A stretch of 64,000 bases of DNA from Vibrio cidicii (GCF_009763805.1 NZ_CP046804.1:1364001-1428000); one strand, 5' to 3'. Positions 50,179 through 60,283 are shown, numbered from the stretch's first letter. Numbers and translations: made by a program. Notes: a model not told the origin generated them from the letters alone.

Positions 50179-50535
50179 TGCGCGTGCTTCAGACCAAACA
50201 GCAAATTCATTACCACTTGGCTCTGCAAAATGAAAACGACAACCACCAGGAAACTCAAAGATAGGACGGATGATATGACCGCCATTTTTCACGACTTTTT
50301 CTAAAGTAGCTTCAATGTCTGAACTATAGAAAATTAACAGTGCACCACCATTTTCAGTCCGGCTAGAAAGCTCAGCTTTGAAAAAACCACCATCTAAGCC
50401 TTCATTTGAGAAAGCTGCATATTCAGGCCCATAGTCAACAAAGCTCCAACCAAAAACCTTTGAAAAGAACGCTTTCGTTGACTCTAAGTCTTTCGCGGCA
50501 AACTCCACATAATTGAGCTTTTCATGCTGGTTCAT
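50176..50535 (-). CDS. VOC (glyoxalase/bleomycin-resistance fold) protein
   Basis: 119 residues. LNYVEFAAKDLESTKAFFSKVFGW opens the first beta-alpha-beta-beta-beta unit; SSDIEATLEKVVKNGGHI opens the second; FHFAEPSGNEFAVW closes it. Length fits a single VOC domain of the YdcJ/PhnB-like kind. CAGGAG precedes the ATG; stop in the attC. Metal ligands and substrate are not certain. Confidence 0.88.
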   Translation of the reverse strand: MNQHEKLNYVEFAAKDLESTKAFFSKVFGWSFVDYGPEYAAFSNEGLDGGFFKAELSSRTENGGALLIFYSSDIEATLEKVVKNGGHIIRPIFEFPGGCRFHFAEPSGNEFAVWSEARA

Positions 50536-50568
50536 TGTTAACTCCTGTCAATTTTTCCAATTAGCGCA

Positions 50569-50690
50569 TAACGCCCGCCTAAGGGGCTGGCAACGCATAC
50601 CACTAAACCCAAACACAACAACTGCAACCACCGCCGCTCAATGGGACTGGAAACGCCACGCGTTGACAGTCCCGCTTGAGGCGTTTGTTA
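50569..50690 (-). repeat. attC site, type c
   Basis: 122 bp; own site of the LprI-like cassette. Confidence 0.95.
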
Positions 50691-50707
50691 TGTGCATGCT
50701 TGAGTAT

Positions 50708-51125
50708 TCACTCCATACTGGGCTCAGGCAAAACAGACGCTGTGCTATCCATGTAGGTTAAGAAATTCTTCCAGATTTCATGTGTTCTCTGTCTCGTTAA
50801 CTGCGTTTTGCAAGATATCGCCAAAACACCACGAATTGAACCATCCCGCCATTGTGTATATACCGAATTGCAATGAGAAGACATGTAACTTTGCCAATCT
50901 TTCTGAGCCACTTGGATTGCACTGACCAAATCAGGATCATTCGCATTATGCTCAAAACTCGCTTCAAGATATTTTGTTAGTTTCCGCTTGAGCTGAATCT
51001 AAAGCCATACTTGCACACTGATTAATCTCAAATGTATTCATCGCATTCTTACAATCAAGAGACTCGTTTTCAGCACTTACAACACTAGAAAAACTTGCAA
51101 GCATGATTAGCAGCCACTTTTTCAT
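50708..51125 (-). pseudogene. LprI-like (DUF1311) secreted protein, apparent +1 frameshift
   Basis: ATG 51125 (GGAG upstream) starts a signal peptide (KKWLLIMLASFSSVVSA) and the family start DCKNAMNTFEINQCASMALD, then the frame stops at 50964. The other frame gives YLEASFEHNANDPDLVSAIQ, VAQKDWQSYMSSHC and a C-terminal CKTQLTRQRTHEIW. Reading GAAC for GAAAC at 50981-50983 joins A-Q-A-E-L-T-K-Y-L-E and gives 138 residues. Members of the LprI family are periplasmic; some inhibit lysozyme. Confidence 0.85.
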
Positions 51126-51143
51126 TATTTTCTCCAAAGCACA

Positions 51144-51266
51144 TAACGCCCGCCTAAGGGGCTGACAACGCATTACTACTAAACTCAATTACAACAACTG
51201 CAACCACCGCGGCTCATTGGGACTGGAAACGCTACGCGTTGACAGTCCCTCTTGAGGCGTTTGTTA
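51144..51266 (-). repeat. attC site, type c
   Basis: 123 bp; own site of a family D cassette. Confidence 0.95.
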
Positions 51267-51678
51267 GCTTCGTAGCCCATTGTTTACCAATGACTTTTTA
51301 AACACATTTGCTTGAAATGCATTTTACGCAAAAGCATCACTCAAACACACGTCCAACGCCAAAAGCTGTGAAGTGAGCTGCCAAAACTTGCAGCGTTCAA
51401 GGTTAAGTTGGCCACTTACCGCATTTCCGACAAAGAAGCACGATTTCAGCGACGATGCTGCTTTTTGTGAAACCAAGCTGCCAGTGTTGAACATCCAACA
51501 ACATTGAAGCATCGAGACTTGTTGGCTTTCAGCGGCTTTGAAACCGCGGAACTTCCAACACTTTCTAACAAATCAGCATCTAGCAAAATTCAAATGCCAA
51601 ATTGTGCAATTTGAACACTAAAAGCTGATTTTTCAGAACAAGAAGTTTGGATTTTGATGATTTTAGCCTTTAAGAAGC
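51267..51678 (-). repeat. ORF-less cassette, family D
   Basis: 412 bp. Confidence 0.8.
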
Positions 51679-51798
51679 TAACGCCCTGCTAAGGGGTGAG
51701 CAATGCACTGCAAAAGCTACCGCACACCGACTTAATCACAAAACTCACCGCATGCTGAAAATGCCACGCATTGCGAATCCCGCTTAAGCAGTTTGTTA
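51679..51798 (-). repeat. attC site, type a
   Basis: 120 bp; own site of a family A cassette. Confidence 0.95.
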
Positions 51799-52147
51799 GC
51801 TTAAATTTCAGCACCTTAAATTTGCAAACGTTGAGATTAACCTGATTTGGAAAATCAACGAAACGCTTGAGTTTGAAAACCCGAATTGACTCAAACTTTG
51901 TAGCTGTTCATTTGCTTTGGAAACCAGTAAATTTTGAGAAATCACTTCCGGAAAACTCAAAGCGAAAGCAAAATTGCCAAAGCGATTTTGCACCAAACTG
52001 GCTAACCTCGGTTAAGCCCAAAAACGCAATTGAGGCAACAGCTCAAAACTCGCGTTGGCAAACTATGCTGATTTGCCGAGAAACCTAAACGAACTGCCAA
52101 CGGAAGAAAGAACAAGCAGCAAACAATTGATTTTAATTGTTTTAAGC
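51799..52147 (-). repeat. ORF-less cassette, family A
   Basis: 349 bp; has the CCTCGGTTAAGCCC variant. Confidence 0.85.
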
Positions 52148-52268
52148 TAACGCCGCGTTAAGTGGTGAGCAACGTTAACGAATGACTTACCGCATCGCGC
52201 CGAAAACACAAAACTCAATGCAAACCAAAACCGCCAGACGTTGCGAGTCCGCCTTAAACGCTTTGTTA
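52148..52268 (-). repeat. attC site, type j, divergent
   Basis: 121 bp, with GCAACGTTAACGAATG and GCCAGACGTTGCG arms; own site of the next cassette. Confidence 0.93.
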
Positions 52269-52290
52269 TGAGCGTTTCTTAAGAGAAACA

Positions 52291-52584
52291 CTATTTTTGA
52301 CTATCTAACGATTTTTTCCTTATCTCAGTAATAGCCAAACTAAATAGAGAACCACCGACAACTGAGAAAAATAGTAAGGAGAGTTGTCCCGCCAACTCAA
52401 CATGTTTATTGTCGATGTCACTACCCAAAAAGGTAAACACCAAAGAAGAGGTTCCTCCATAAACAGTTAGCAATACTGAATAAACAGCAAGTTTGAATGG
52501 CGAATAACAACCAGTTGCTAAGCGATATGTCCAAAAGCACCCCACAAATAAAAGACTTAAAGTAATAAATAAGAATATTAACAT
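52291..52584 (-). CDS. Small membrane protein, three TM
   Basis: 97 residues: LIFLFITLSLLFVGCFWTY, FKLAVYSVLLTVYGGTSSLV and QLSLLFFSVVGGSLFS are hydrophobic segments. Start ATG 52584 with GGGG eight bases ahead. No family recognised. Confidence 0.6.
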   Translation of the reverse strand: MLIFLFITLSLLFVGCFWTYRLATGCYSPFKLAVYSVLLTVYGGTSSLVFTFLGSDIDNKHVELAGQLSLLFFSVVGGSLFSLAITEIRKKSLDSQK

Positions 52585-52603
52585 GAGTTCTACCCCAAGC
52601 TCA

Positions 52604-52723
52604 TAACGCCCTGCTAAGGGGTGAGCAATGCACTGCAAAAGCTACCGCACACCAACTTAATCACAAAACTCACCGCATGCTAAAAATGCCACGCATTGCG
52701 AATCCCACTTAAGCAGTTTGTTA
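52604..52723 (-). repeat. attC site, type a
   Basis: 120 bp; own site of a family A cassette. Confidence 0.95.
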
Positions 52724-53071
52724 GCTTAAATTTCAGCACCTGAGATTTACTAAGCCTGAGATTAAACCGATTTGGAAAACCAACAAACCACTTGAGTTTT
52801 GAAACCCGAATTGGCTCAAACTTTGTGACCTTTCATACGATTTGAAAAACCGAAAATTTTGAGAACTCACTTTCAGAAAACTCAAAGCGAATGCAAAACT
52901 TCCAAAGCGACTTTGCGCCAAACTAACTGACCTCGCGCCATCTCAAAACTCAATTGAGGCAACTGCTCAAAACTCACATTGAAAAACAATGCTGATTTGC
53001 CGAGAAAGCTGAACGAATTGCCGAAGGAAGAAAGAAAATACCACAACCAATTGATTTTATTTGTTTTAAGC
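52724..53071 (-). repeat. ORF-less cassette, family A
   Basis: 348 bp. Confidence 0.85.
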
Positions 53072-53190
53072 TAACGCCCTGTTAAGTAGTGAGGCATGCA
53101 CTACAAAAGCTTCTGCAACACTACGTAATCACTAAAACCGCAGCAAACCAAAAATGCCACGCATGCCGAATCTGCTTGAACAGTTTGTTA
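53072..53190 (-). repeat. attC site, type b
   Basis: 119 bp; own site of a family A cassette. Confidence 0.95.
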
Positions 53191-53538
53191 GCTTAAATTT
53201 CAGCACCTTAGATTTCCCAAGCCTGAGACTAAACCGATTTGGAAAACCAACAAACCGCTTGAGTTTTAAAACTCGAATTTACTCAAACTTTGTGACCTTT
53301 CATGCGATTTGGAAAGCCGAAAATTTTGATAAATCACTTTCGGAAAACTCAAAGGGAATGCAAAACTTCCAAAGCGACTTTGCGCCAATCTGACTAACTT
53401 CGAAGAATCCCAAAACCCAATTGAGGCAACAGCTCAAAACTCGCGTTGGCAAACAAAGCCGATTTGCCGAGAAACCTGAACGAACTGCCGAGGGAAGAAA
53501 AAACAGGCTGCAACCAATTGATTTCTATTGCTTTAAGC
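53191..53538 (-). repeat. ORF-less cassette, family A
   Basis: 348 bp. Confidence 0.85.
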
Positions 53539-53657
53539 TAACGCCCAGTTAAGGGGTGAAGCACGCAATGACCAAGTTTCCGCATGGCACTGCAACACAA
53601 AAACCAACGCATACCAAAAATGCCACGCGTGCTGAATCCCTCTTAAACTGTTTGTTA
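53539..53657 (-). repeat. attC site, type k
   Basis: 119 bp, CAGTTAAG/CTTAAACTG; own site of a GNAT cassette. Confidence 0.95.
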
Positions 53658-54128
53658 GGCGACTTTTCGCTGCATTACATGCTGAGGACCAACCGGCCCA
53701 CCGAGGTACAACTCCCCTGTATCCTCAAAACCACATTTACAGTAGCAGTTATACGCTACTTTATTGCGGCAATTAACCGTTAATTGAAGAACTTGAAAAT
53801 CTGGATAATTGTTAACGACATAAGAAGGCAACAAGTTAATTGCTTTAGTCGCTACACCCTGACCTTGAAAACGCTGGTCGACTAGAAGCGCTCGAACACC
53901 TAAAGCTTTGGAACTGCTGAAACCATAAGTTTCTGTATATGACAAATCAAGAAGGAAAAAACCAGCAACTGCGCCGTTACTAATAATCAAATGAGGATGC
54001 TCATATTCCTTTAACGATGAAACAACTTCATTTATGTTACCCACCGTAAATTCACTCTGTTCAGGTTTTACACTGAGCAAGTTCGCTTCATATTCCCTTT
54101 TAACACTATATTTTTCTATTGAGATCAT
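53655..54128 (-). CDS. GNAT family N-acetyltransferase
   Basis: 157 residues. ALGVRALLVDQRFQGQGVATKA (about 75-96) is motif A; QLTVNCRNKVAYNCYCKCGFEDTG is motif B with an Asn typical of GNATs. CGAGGG precedes the ATG. Stop in the attC. Intact. Substrate unknown. Confidence 0.85.
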   Translation of the reverse strand: MISIEKYSVKREYEANLLSVKPEQSEFTVGNINEVVSSLKEYEHPHLIISNGAVAGFFLLDLSYTETYGFSSSKALGVRALLVDQRFQGQGVATKAINLLPSYVVNNYPDFQVLQLTVNCRNKVAYNCYCKCGFEDTGELYLGGPVGPQHVMQRKVA

Positions 54129-54154
54129 TTGTTCCCTCGATCTTTAATGACGCC

Positions 54155-54275
54155 TAACGCTGCGTTAAGGGGTGAATGCCGCATAAACCAACTCTCCGCA
54201 GACCACTTTCACCACCAAAACCAACCGCATACCAAAAATGCCACGCGGCATGAATCCCTCTTAAACGCCTTGTTA
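54155..54275 (-). repeat. attC site, type e
   Basis: 121 bp; own site of the nucleotidyltransferase-like cassette. Confidence 0.95.
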
Positions 54276-54755
54276 TGGCGCTGAACTCAAAGTTAGCTCT
54301 TGTATATCAATTTGGTCTACTTCCCTACCCAATATCCGCTTGTACTCGACTAAACGATGAACTGGGATGACTGGCAACTCGATACCTTGATAATCTTTAA
54401 GAACTGATTCTGAAAAGTAGATTTCAAGCTGGTGCCAAGAGCCATCTTGACGTGATTGTATCTTCGTATGTTGAGACAAACCGATTTCAATTTTTTGACT
54501 TTGGTAAACCAACTGGAAATACTCTAAATCCCAACCATATTCGGCATAATGAGCTAACGGCTTTGATATGTATTTTGCTACATGCGATAACACCTTGTCT
54601 GCGTCAGAGTTATGAATATAAAGATCTATATCTGCGATTTCCCGGCTACCACCATGAATGGTTGCCGCTAACCCACCGACTATTTGATACTCCACATCCT
54701 CTGCATCCAAGATTTCTTTGAGCCACTGCAAGGCTACTTTAACTTTATCACTCAT
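54273..54755 (-). CDS. Nucleotidyltransferase-fold protein (MazG-related annotation group)
   Basis: 160 residues. IVGGLAATIHGGSREIADIDLYI has the GG...DxD pattern (G27, G28, D42, D44) of the nucleotidyltransferase fold; PVIPVHRLVEYKRILGR and DQIDIQEL match the tail of AbiEii/MNT-like and so-called MazG-related proteins. AAGGGA precedes the ATG. No HEPN partner lies in the same cassette, although HEPN-like genes occur elsewhere in the array. Confidence 0.72.
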   Translation of the reverse strand: MSDKVKVALQWLKEILDAEDVEYQIVGGLAATIHGGSREIADIDLYIHNSDADKVLSHVAKYISKPLAHYAEYGWDLEYFQLVYQSQKIEIGLSQHTKIQSRQDGSWHQLEIYFSESVLKDYQGIELPVIPVHRLVEYKRILGREVDQIDIQELTLSSAP

Positions 54756-54788
54756 CTAGTTCCCTTAGCTGAATTTCGCCCTGCGCCA

Positions 54789-54912
54789 TAACGCCGTGTT
54801 AAGTGGTGAGCAGCGCTACCACCAAAACTAAAGACATTGTGCCATAAACACATAAGCAAAACTTTGAACTGAAGCCACCGAGCGTTGCGAATCCGTCTTA
54901 AACACCTTGTTA
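54789..54912 (-). repeat. attC site, type j, divergent
   Basis: 124 bp, GTGTTAAG/CTTAAACAC; own site of the RelBE cassette. Confidence 0.93.
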
Positions 54913-54969
54913 TACCGCTTGCTTGCAACTAAAATGACCAAGTTAAAGACCGCTTTAAGGAGCTTTTAA

Positions 54970-55219
54970 ATGACTGCTAGAATATTAGCTGATGTTGCTG
55001 CAAGTATTACTGAGTTTAAAGCAAACCCGATGAAGGTTGCTTCAAGTGCTTATGGTGAACCAGTAGCCGTGCTAAACCGAAATGAGCCAGCATTTTACTG
55101 TGTGCCCGCTGCCGCATACGAAATGATGATGGACAAACTTGAAGATATTGAGCTACTTGCTATAGCAAAAGAAACGCGAGTCTGAATCAAGCATTTCGGT
55201 GAGCATCGATGACTTATAA
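54970..55219 (+). pseudogene. RelB/Phd-type antitoxin, apparent +1 frameshift
   Basis: From ATG 54970 (AAGGAG eight bases ahead) the frame gives ILADVAASITEFKANPMKVA, VAVLNRNEPAFYCVPAAAYE and stops at 55185 after AKETRV. Reading GAAC for GAAAC at 55172-55174 gives IAKERESESSISVSIDDL ending at TAA 55217-55219, 82 residues, and restores the usual short overlap with the toxin start. The missing tail is the toxin-neutralising part, so a truly truncated antitoxin next to an intact toxin would be hard to tolerate. Confidence 0.88.
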
Positions 55220-55499
55220 TCTTGAATTTAAAAGTAGCGCACTTAAAGAGTGGAAAAAACTCGGCGCTACTTTGCAACAGCAATTTAAGAAAAAACTGAT
55301 TGAGCGTTTAGCTAACCCACATGTTCCTGCATCCAAATTATCCGGGTCAGAGAACATGTATAAGATCAAATTACGCCAATCTGGCTATCGCTTAGTATAC
55401 AAAGTGCAAGACGACGTAGTTATTGTTACCGTTTTAGCCGTAGGTAAGCGTGAACGTAGCGATGTATACAGAAAAGCGATGACAAGGCTCAACGACTGA
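55209..55499 (+). CDS. RelE-family toxin
   Basis: 96 residues. YNLEFKSSALKEWKKLG, LSGSENMYKIKLRQSGYRLVY and VTVLAVGKRERSDVYRKA are standard RelE blocks, with the basic residues R and K near the end that cut ribosome-bound mRNA. Intact, same strand as its antitoxin and opposite to the array. Confidence 0.92.
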   Translation: MTYNLEFKSSALKEWKKLGATLQQQFKKKLIERLANPHVPASKLSGSENMYKIKLRQSGYRLVYKVQDDVVIVTVLAVGKRERSDVYRKAMTRLND

Positions 55500-55507
55500 T
55501 TGCGGTA

Positions 55508-55627
55508 TAACGCCCGGTTAAGGGGCAGCCAACGCCACAACCAAGCTTCCGTATAACACCGTAACCACAAAAACAAACGCATAATAAAAATGCCGCGCGT
55601 TGGCTGTCCCTCTTGAACCGTTTGTTA
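55508..55627 (-). repeat. attC site, type d
   Basis: 120 bp; own site of a family B cassette. Confidence 0.95.
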
Positions 55628-55977
55628 TGCTTAAGCTTCAATGACTTACGTTTTACCAGAACCAATATTAACTCGACTTTAACTCACAAACAAAAGCCGA
55701 AAACCAAAAAACTGAAATGACTCATCATTTTGAAAATCAGACTTGGAACTTTGGCCGCTAAAACGAAAAAACCTAAGATCAAATTTCTGGTTGAGCCAAC
55801 CGACCTAACCTCGTGCTTGCCCGAAAATTGATTGAGGCAACTCTCAGAATTTTTAGCGCCCAAGAATGGATGTCCAGAAAACAGCGCCCACTGAAGCCAA
55901 TTTGCCGACAAGCACGAAACTCAAAAGCCAAGGGAACAAAGAACAATCATAAACCACTGATTTTTGGTGATTAAGCA
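55628..55977 (-). repeat. ORF-less cassette, family B
   Basis: 350 bp. Confidence 0.82.
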
Positions 55978-56100
55978 TAACGCCCGCCTAAGGGGCTGGC
56001 AACGCATTAACACTAAACTCAAACACAACAACTGCAACCACCGCGGCTCAATGGGACGGGAAACGCCGCGCGTTGACAGTCCCTCTTGAGGCGTTTGTTA
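55978..56100 (-). repeat. attC site, type c
   Basis: 123 bp; own site of a family D cassette. Confidence 0.95.
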
Positions 56101-56512
56101 GTTTCGTAGCCCATTGTTTGCCAATGACTTTTTAAACACATTTGCTTGAAATGCATTTTACGCAAATGCATGAAACAAACACACGTCCAACGCCAAAAGG
56201 TGTGAAGTTGGCAGCCAAAACTCAAAACGATCAAGGTTAAGTTGGCTACTTACCGAATCAACGACAAAGAAAGCACGCTCACAGCAATGATGCCGCTTTT
56301 GTGAAACCAAACTTCCAGTGTTGAGCATCCAACAATGTTGAAGCATCGATGCTTGCTAGTTTTCAGCGACTTTGAGACTGCTGAACTTTCAACACGTTCT
56401 ACCAAATCAGCATCAAGAAAAACGCAAAAGTCTAATTGTGCGGATTGAAAACTAAAGGATTATTTTTCAGAGTCTTACATTTGAATTTTTGATGACTTTT
56501 CCTGAGAGAAAC
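56101..56512 (-). repeat. ORF-less cassette, family D
   Basis: 412 bp; right end is GAGAAAC rather than the usual AAGAAGC, so its ends (GTTAGTTTC/GAAACTAAC) stay complementary by compensating changes. Confidence 0.8.
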
Positions 56513-56633
56513 TAACGCCGCGTTAAGGGGTGAATGCCGCTTAAACCAGCTTTCCGCACACCACTTTCACCACCCAAACTCACCGCATACCAAAAATGCC
56601 ACACGGCATGAATCCCACTTGAACGCCTTGTTA
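56513..56633 (-). repeat. attC site, type e
   Basis: 121 bp, with CACACGGCATG in one arm; own site of a family B cassette. Confidence 0.95.
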
Positions 56634-56983
56634 TGCTTAAGCTTCAATGGTTTACGCTTTACTAGAACCAAGATTAACTCGACTTTGATTTACACACAAA
56701 AGCCAAAACGTAGAAAACCGAAATGACTCATAGTTTTGAAAATCAGACTTAGGAATTTGGCTGCTAAAACTCAAAAACCTAAGATCAAATTGCTGATTAA
56801 GCCAACCGCCCTAACTTCGCGCCTGACCGAAAATTGATTGAGGCAACTCTCTGAATTTTCAGCGCCAAAGAATAAGTGTCCAAAAAACAGCGCCCAATGA
56901 AACCGACTTGCCGACAAGCACAAAACCAATCAGCCAAGGGAACAAAGAAAAACCATAAACCACTGATTTTATGTGATTAAGCA
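56634..56983 (-). repeat. ORF-less cassette, family B
   Basis: 350 bp. Confidence 0.82.
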
Positions 56984-57103
56984 TAACGCCGCGTTAAGGG
57001 GTGAGTGCCGCACAAACCAACTTTCCGTAGACCACTTTCACCACAAAAATCACTGCATACCAAAAATGCCACGCGGCACGAATCCCTCTTTAACGCTTTG
57101 TTA
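56984..57103 (-). repeat. attC site, type e
   Basis: 120 bp, right arm TTTAACGCTTTGTTA as in type f; own site of DUF4144 copy 3. Confidence 0.93.
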
Positions 57104-57106
57104 TGT

Positions 57107-57430
57107 TTATTTAGCCCAAGATTTCAAACAGTTAAATGCTTCAGCGACTGTTTCAAACTGAATTTTTGTCAAACAGACTTCCGCTAAACAGAACTCATGA
57201 CGTTGAATCAATCTAGACACTTCCTCTGCTGAAATCTGGATTGAGTTTCCAATCAAGTTAACTACTGAGCCATCTGAAACAATTGAATAGACAAAACCTT
57301 CAGAATCAATGACTCGATCGCTTGGACTAACGATCAAATCCACACACTCGCAATTCAAATCAGCTTCAGAACCCAAATAAACAAGCTCATCATCACCATC
57401 TAATTTCAGAATACAAGGCCAATTGACCAT
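57107..57430 (-). CDS. DUF4144 family protein, copy 3
   Basis: 107 residues, as copy 1 but extended by WAK at the C-terminus through a changed stop codon. Intact, with GGGTTCTGAAGC where copy 2 has the extra T. Start ATG 57430. Confidence 0.8.
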   Translation of the reverse strand: MVNWPCILKLDGDDELVYLGSEADLNCECVDLIVSPSDRVIDSEGFVYSIVSDGSVVNLIGNSIQISAEEVSRLIQRHEFCLAEVCLTKIQFETVAEAFNCLKSWAK

Positions 57431-57448
57431 GAACTTCTCCGATAAACA

Positions 57449-57568
57449 TAACGCCCTGCTAAGGGGTGAGCAATGCACTACAAAAGCTACCGCACGCCAC
57501 CTTATTCACAAAACTCACCGCATGCTGAAAATGCCACGCATTGCGAATCCCTCTTAAGCAGTTTGTTA
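57449..57568 (-). repeat. attC site, type a
   Basis: 120 bp; own site of the first of five consecutive family A cassettes. Confidence 0.95.
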
Positions 57569-57918
57569 GCTTAAATTTCAGCACCTTAGATTTACCAAAA
57601 TTGAGATTAACCCGATTTGGGAAACCGGCAAACCACTTGAGCTTTAAAACCCAGAATGACTCAAACTTTGTAACCGTTCACTTGCTTTGAAACCAGTAAA
57701 TTTTGAGAACTCATTTTCGGAAAACTCCTCAAAGCGAAAGCAAAACTTCCAAAGCGACTTTGCGCCAAACTGACTAACCTCGCGCATTCCCAAAACTCAA
57801 TTGAGGCAACGGCTCAAAAATCACGTTGGCAAACAATGCCGATTTGCCGAGAAATCTGAACGAACTGCCAAGGGAAGAAAAAACAGGCTACAACCAATTG
57901 ATTTTCATTGTTTTAAGC
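57569..57918 (-). repeat. ORF-less cassette, family A
   Basis: 350 bp; carries the extra CTC also found at 36613. Confidence 0.85.
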
Positions 57919-58038
57919 TAACGCCCTGCTAAGGGGTGAGCAATGCACTGCAAAATCTACCGCACACCGCCTTAATCACAAAACCCTCCGCATGCTGAAA
58001 ATGCCACGCATTGCGAATCCCTCTTAAGCAGTTTGTTA
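57919..58038 (-). repeat. attC site, type a
   Basis: 120 bp; second in the run. Confidence 0.95.
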
Positions 58039-58387
58039 GCTTAAATTTCAGCACCTTAAGATTGACCAAACCTGAGATTAACCCGATTTGGGAAACCAAC
58101 AAACCGCTTGAGTTTTAAAACCCAAATTGGCTCAAACTATGTGGAATTTCATGCGAATTGAAAACCCGAAAATTTTGATAGATCACTTTCGGGAAACTCA
58201 AAGCGAAAGCAAAACTTCCAAAGCGACTTTGCGCCAAACTGGCTAACCTCGCGCAATCCCAAAGTTCAATTGAGGCAACAGCCCAAAACTCACGCTCATA
58301 TACAATGCTGATTTGCCGAAAAACCTGAACGAATTGCTAAAGGAAGAAAGAAAAAGCCACAACCAATTGATTTTTAATGTTTTAAGC
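58039..58387 (-). repeat. ORF-less cassette, family A
   Basis: 349 bp. Confidence 0.85.
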
Positions 58388-58507
58388 TAACGCCCTGCTA
58401 AGGGGTGAGCAATGCACTGCAAAAGCTACCGCACACCGCCTTAATCACAAAGCTCACCGCATGCTGAAAATGCCACGCATTGTGAATCCCACTTAAGCAG
58501 TTTGTTA
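58388..58507 (-). repeat. attC site, type a
   Basis: 120 bp; third in the run. Confidence 0.95.
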
Positions 58508-58855
58508 GCTTAAATTTCAGCACCTTAGATTTACCAAACCTGAGATTAAACCGATTTGGAAAACCAACAAACCGCTTGAGTTTGAAAACCCAAATTGGCT
58601 CAAACTTTGTGGCCTTTCATGCGATTTGAAAACCCGAAAATTTTGATAGATCACTTTCGGGAAACCCAAAGCGAAAGCAAAACTTCCAAAACAACTTTGC
58701 GGCAAACTGGCTAACCTCGCGCAGTCCCAAAACTCAAATGAGGCAACTGCTCGAAACTCACGTTGACAAACAATGCTGATTTGCCGAGAAACCAGAACGA
58801 ATGGCCAAAGGAAGAAAGAAAAGACCACAACCAATTGATTTTATTTATTTTAAGC
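58508..58855 (-). repeat. ORF-less cassette, family A
   Basis: 348 bp; 105-codon minus frame, the longest such frame together with 2020-2337. Confidence 0.85.
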
Positions 58856-58975
58856 TAACGCCCTGCTAAGGGGTGAGCAATGCACTGCAAAAGCTACCGC
58901 ATGCTGCCTTAACCACGAAACTCTCCGCATGCTAAAAATGCCACGCATTGCGAATCCCGCTTAAGCAGTTTGTTA
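58856..58975 (-). repeat. attC site, type a
   Basis: 120 bp; fourth in the run. Confidence 0.95.
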
Positions 58976-59322
58976 GCTTAAATTTCAGCACCTTAGATTT
59001 GCCAAAACTAAGATTAACTCGATTTGGGAAACCGGCAAACCGCTTGAGTTTTAAAACCCGAATTGACTCAAACTTTGTGCCCGTTCATTTGCTTTGAAAA
59101 CCTGCAAATTTTGATAACACACTTTCGGGAAACTCAAAGCGAATGCCAAACTTCCAAAGCGACTTGGCACCAAATTGACTAACCTCGCGCAATCCCAAAA
59201 TTCAATTGAGGCACGACTCAAAACTCGCGTTGACAAACAATGCTAATTTGCCGAAAAACCAGAACGAATGGCCAAGGGAAGAGAGAAAAGACCACAATCA
59301 ATTGATTTTTATTGTTTTAAGC
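58976..59322 (-). repeat. ORF-less cassette, family A
   Basis: 347 bp. Confidence 0.85.
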
Positions 59323-59442
59323 TAACGCTCTGCTAAGGGGTGAGCAATGCACTACCAAAGCTACCGCACACCGCCTTAATAACAAAACTCACCGCATGCC
59401 AAAAATGCCACGCATTGCGAATCCCGCTTAAGCAGTTTGTTA
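59323..59442 (-). repeat. attC site, type a variant
   Basis: 120 bp, TAACGCTCTGCTAAGG; fifth in the run. Confidence 0.95.
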
Positions 59443-59790
59443 GCTTAAATTTCAGCACCTTAGATTTACCAAGCCTGAGACTAACCCGATTTAGGAAACT
59501 GGCAAACTACCTGCGTTTTAAAACCCGAATTGATTCAAACTTTGTGGCCGTTCACTTGCTTTGAAAACCAACAAATTTTGATAAATCACTTTCGGAAAAC
59601 TCAAAGCGAAAGCAAAACTTCCAAAGCGACTTTGCGCCAAACCGGCTAACCTCGCGAAATCCCAAAACTCAATTGAGGCAACAGCTCAAAACTCACATTC
59701 ATAAACAATGCTGATTTGCCGAAAAACCTAAACGAATTGCCGATTGAAGAAAGAAAAAGCCGCAACCAATTGATTGTTATTGTTTTAAGC
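59443..59790 (-). repeat. ORF-less cassette, family A
   Basis: 348 bp. Confidence 0.85.
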
Positions 59791-59910
59791 TAACGCCCTG
59801 TTAAGGGGTGAACAACGCAATACCGATGCCGCCGCATACCACCTTAATCACTTAAACCAACGCATAGTGAAAATGCCACGCGTTGTGAATCCCTCTTGAA
59901 CAGTTTGTTA
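59791..59910 (-). repeat. attC site, type h
   Basis: 120 bp; own site of a membrane-protein cassette. Confidence 0.95.
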
Positions 59911-59928
59911 TATGCGTACTGGCACCCA

Positions 59929-60258
59929 TCACCACACATACAACTTAAAGTAAACCAAGAAAGACGCTATGAGAATAAGACCACACCAAGCGAAAAATAC
60001 GAAGGCTTTCGACTCAGTTTCTGCTTCTTCCATATCGGGAAGTAAAGCCATGAAATAGCATCCGATTGGAACTAATTCGTACATTTTACCTGCATATTGG
60101 TTATTCATGCCTAAGAAAGGTGGAACATACAAATACAGAGCTGAATAGCTGACAAAAAAGATAGTAACTAAAATTCTATTCCAACCTATCTCTTCGCCTT
60201 CTTGGTACAGCTTAAATAACAGGTAGATAGCACCCAATATTGCTAGTATCAAAAACAT
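59929..60258 (-). CDS. Small membrane protein, about four TM
   Basis: 109 residues: LILAILGAIYLLFKLY, ILVTIFFVSYSALYLYV, ELVPIGCYFMALLP and FVFFAWCGLILIASFLVYF are hydrophobic. Acidic loop DMEEAETES. AGG directly abuts the ATG, with GGGA further upstream. Not recognised. Confidence 0.6.
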   Translation of the reverse strand: MFLILAILGAIYLLFKLYQEGEEIGWNRILVTIFFVSYSALYLYVPPFLGMNNQYAGKMYELVPIGCYFMALLPDMEEAETESKAFVFFAWCGLILIASFLVYFKLYVW

Positions 60259-60283
60259 CCTGTTCAGAAATCCCTAAAGCATA

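Noticed and set aside
50964..51188. Two independent small genes in the LprI cassette
   Set aside because: Together they make one standard DUF1311 protein when a single base is removed.
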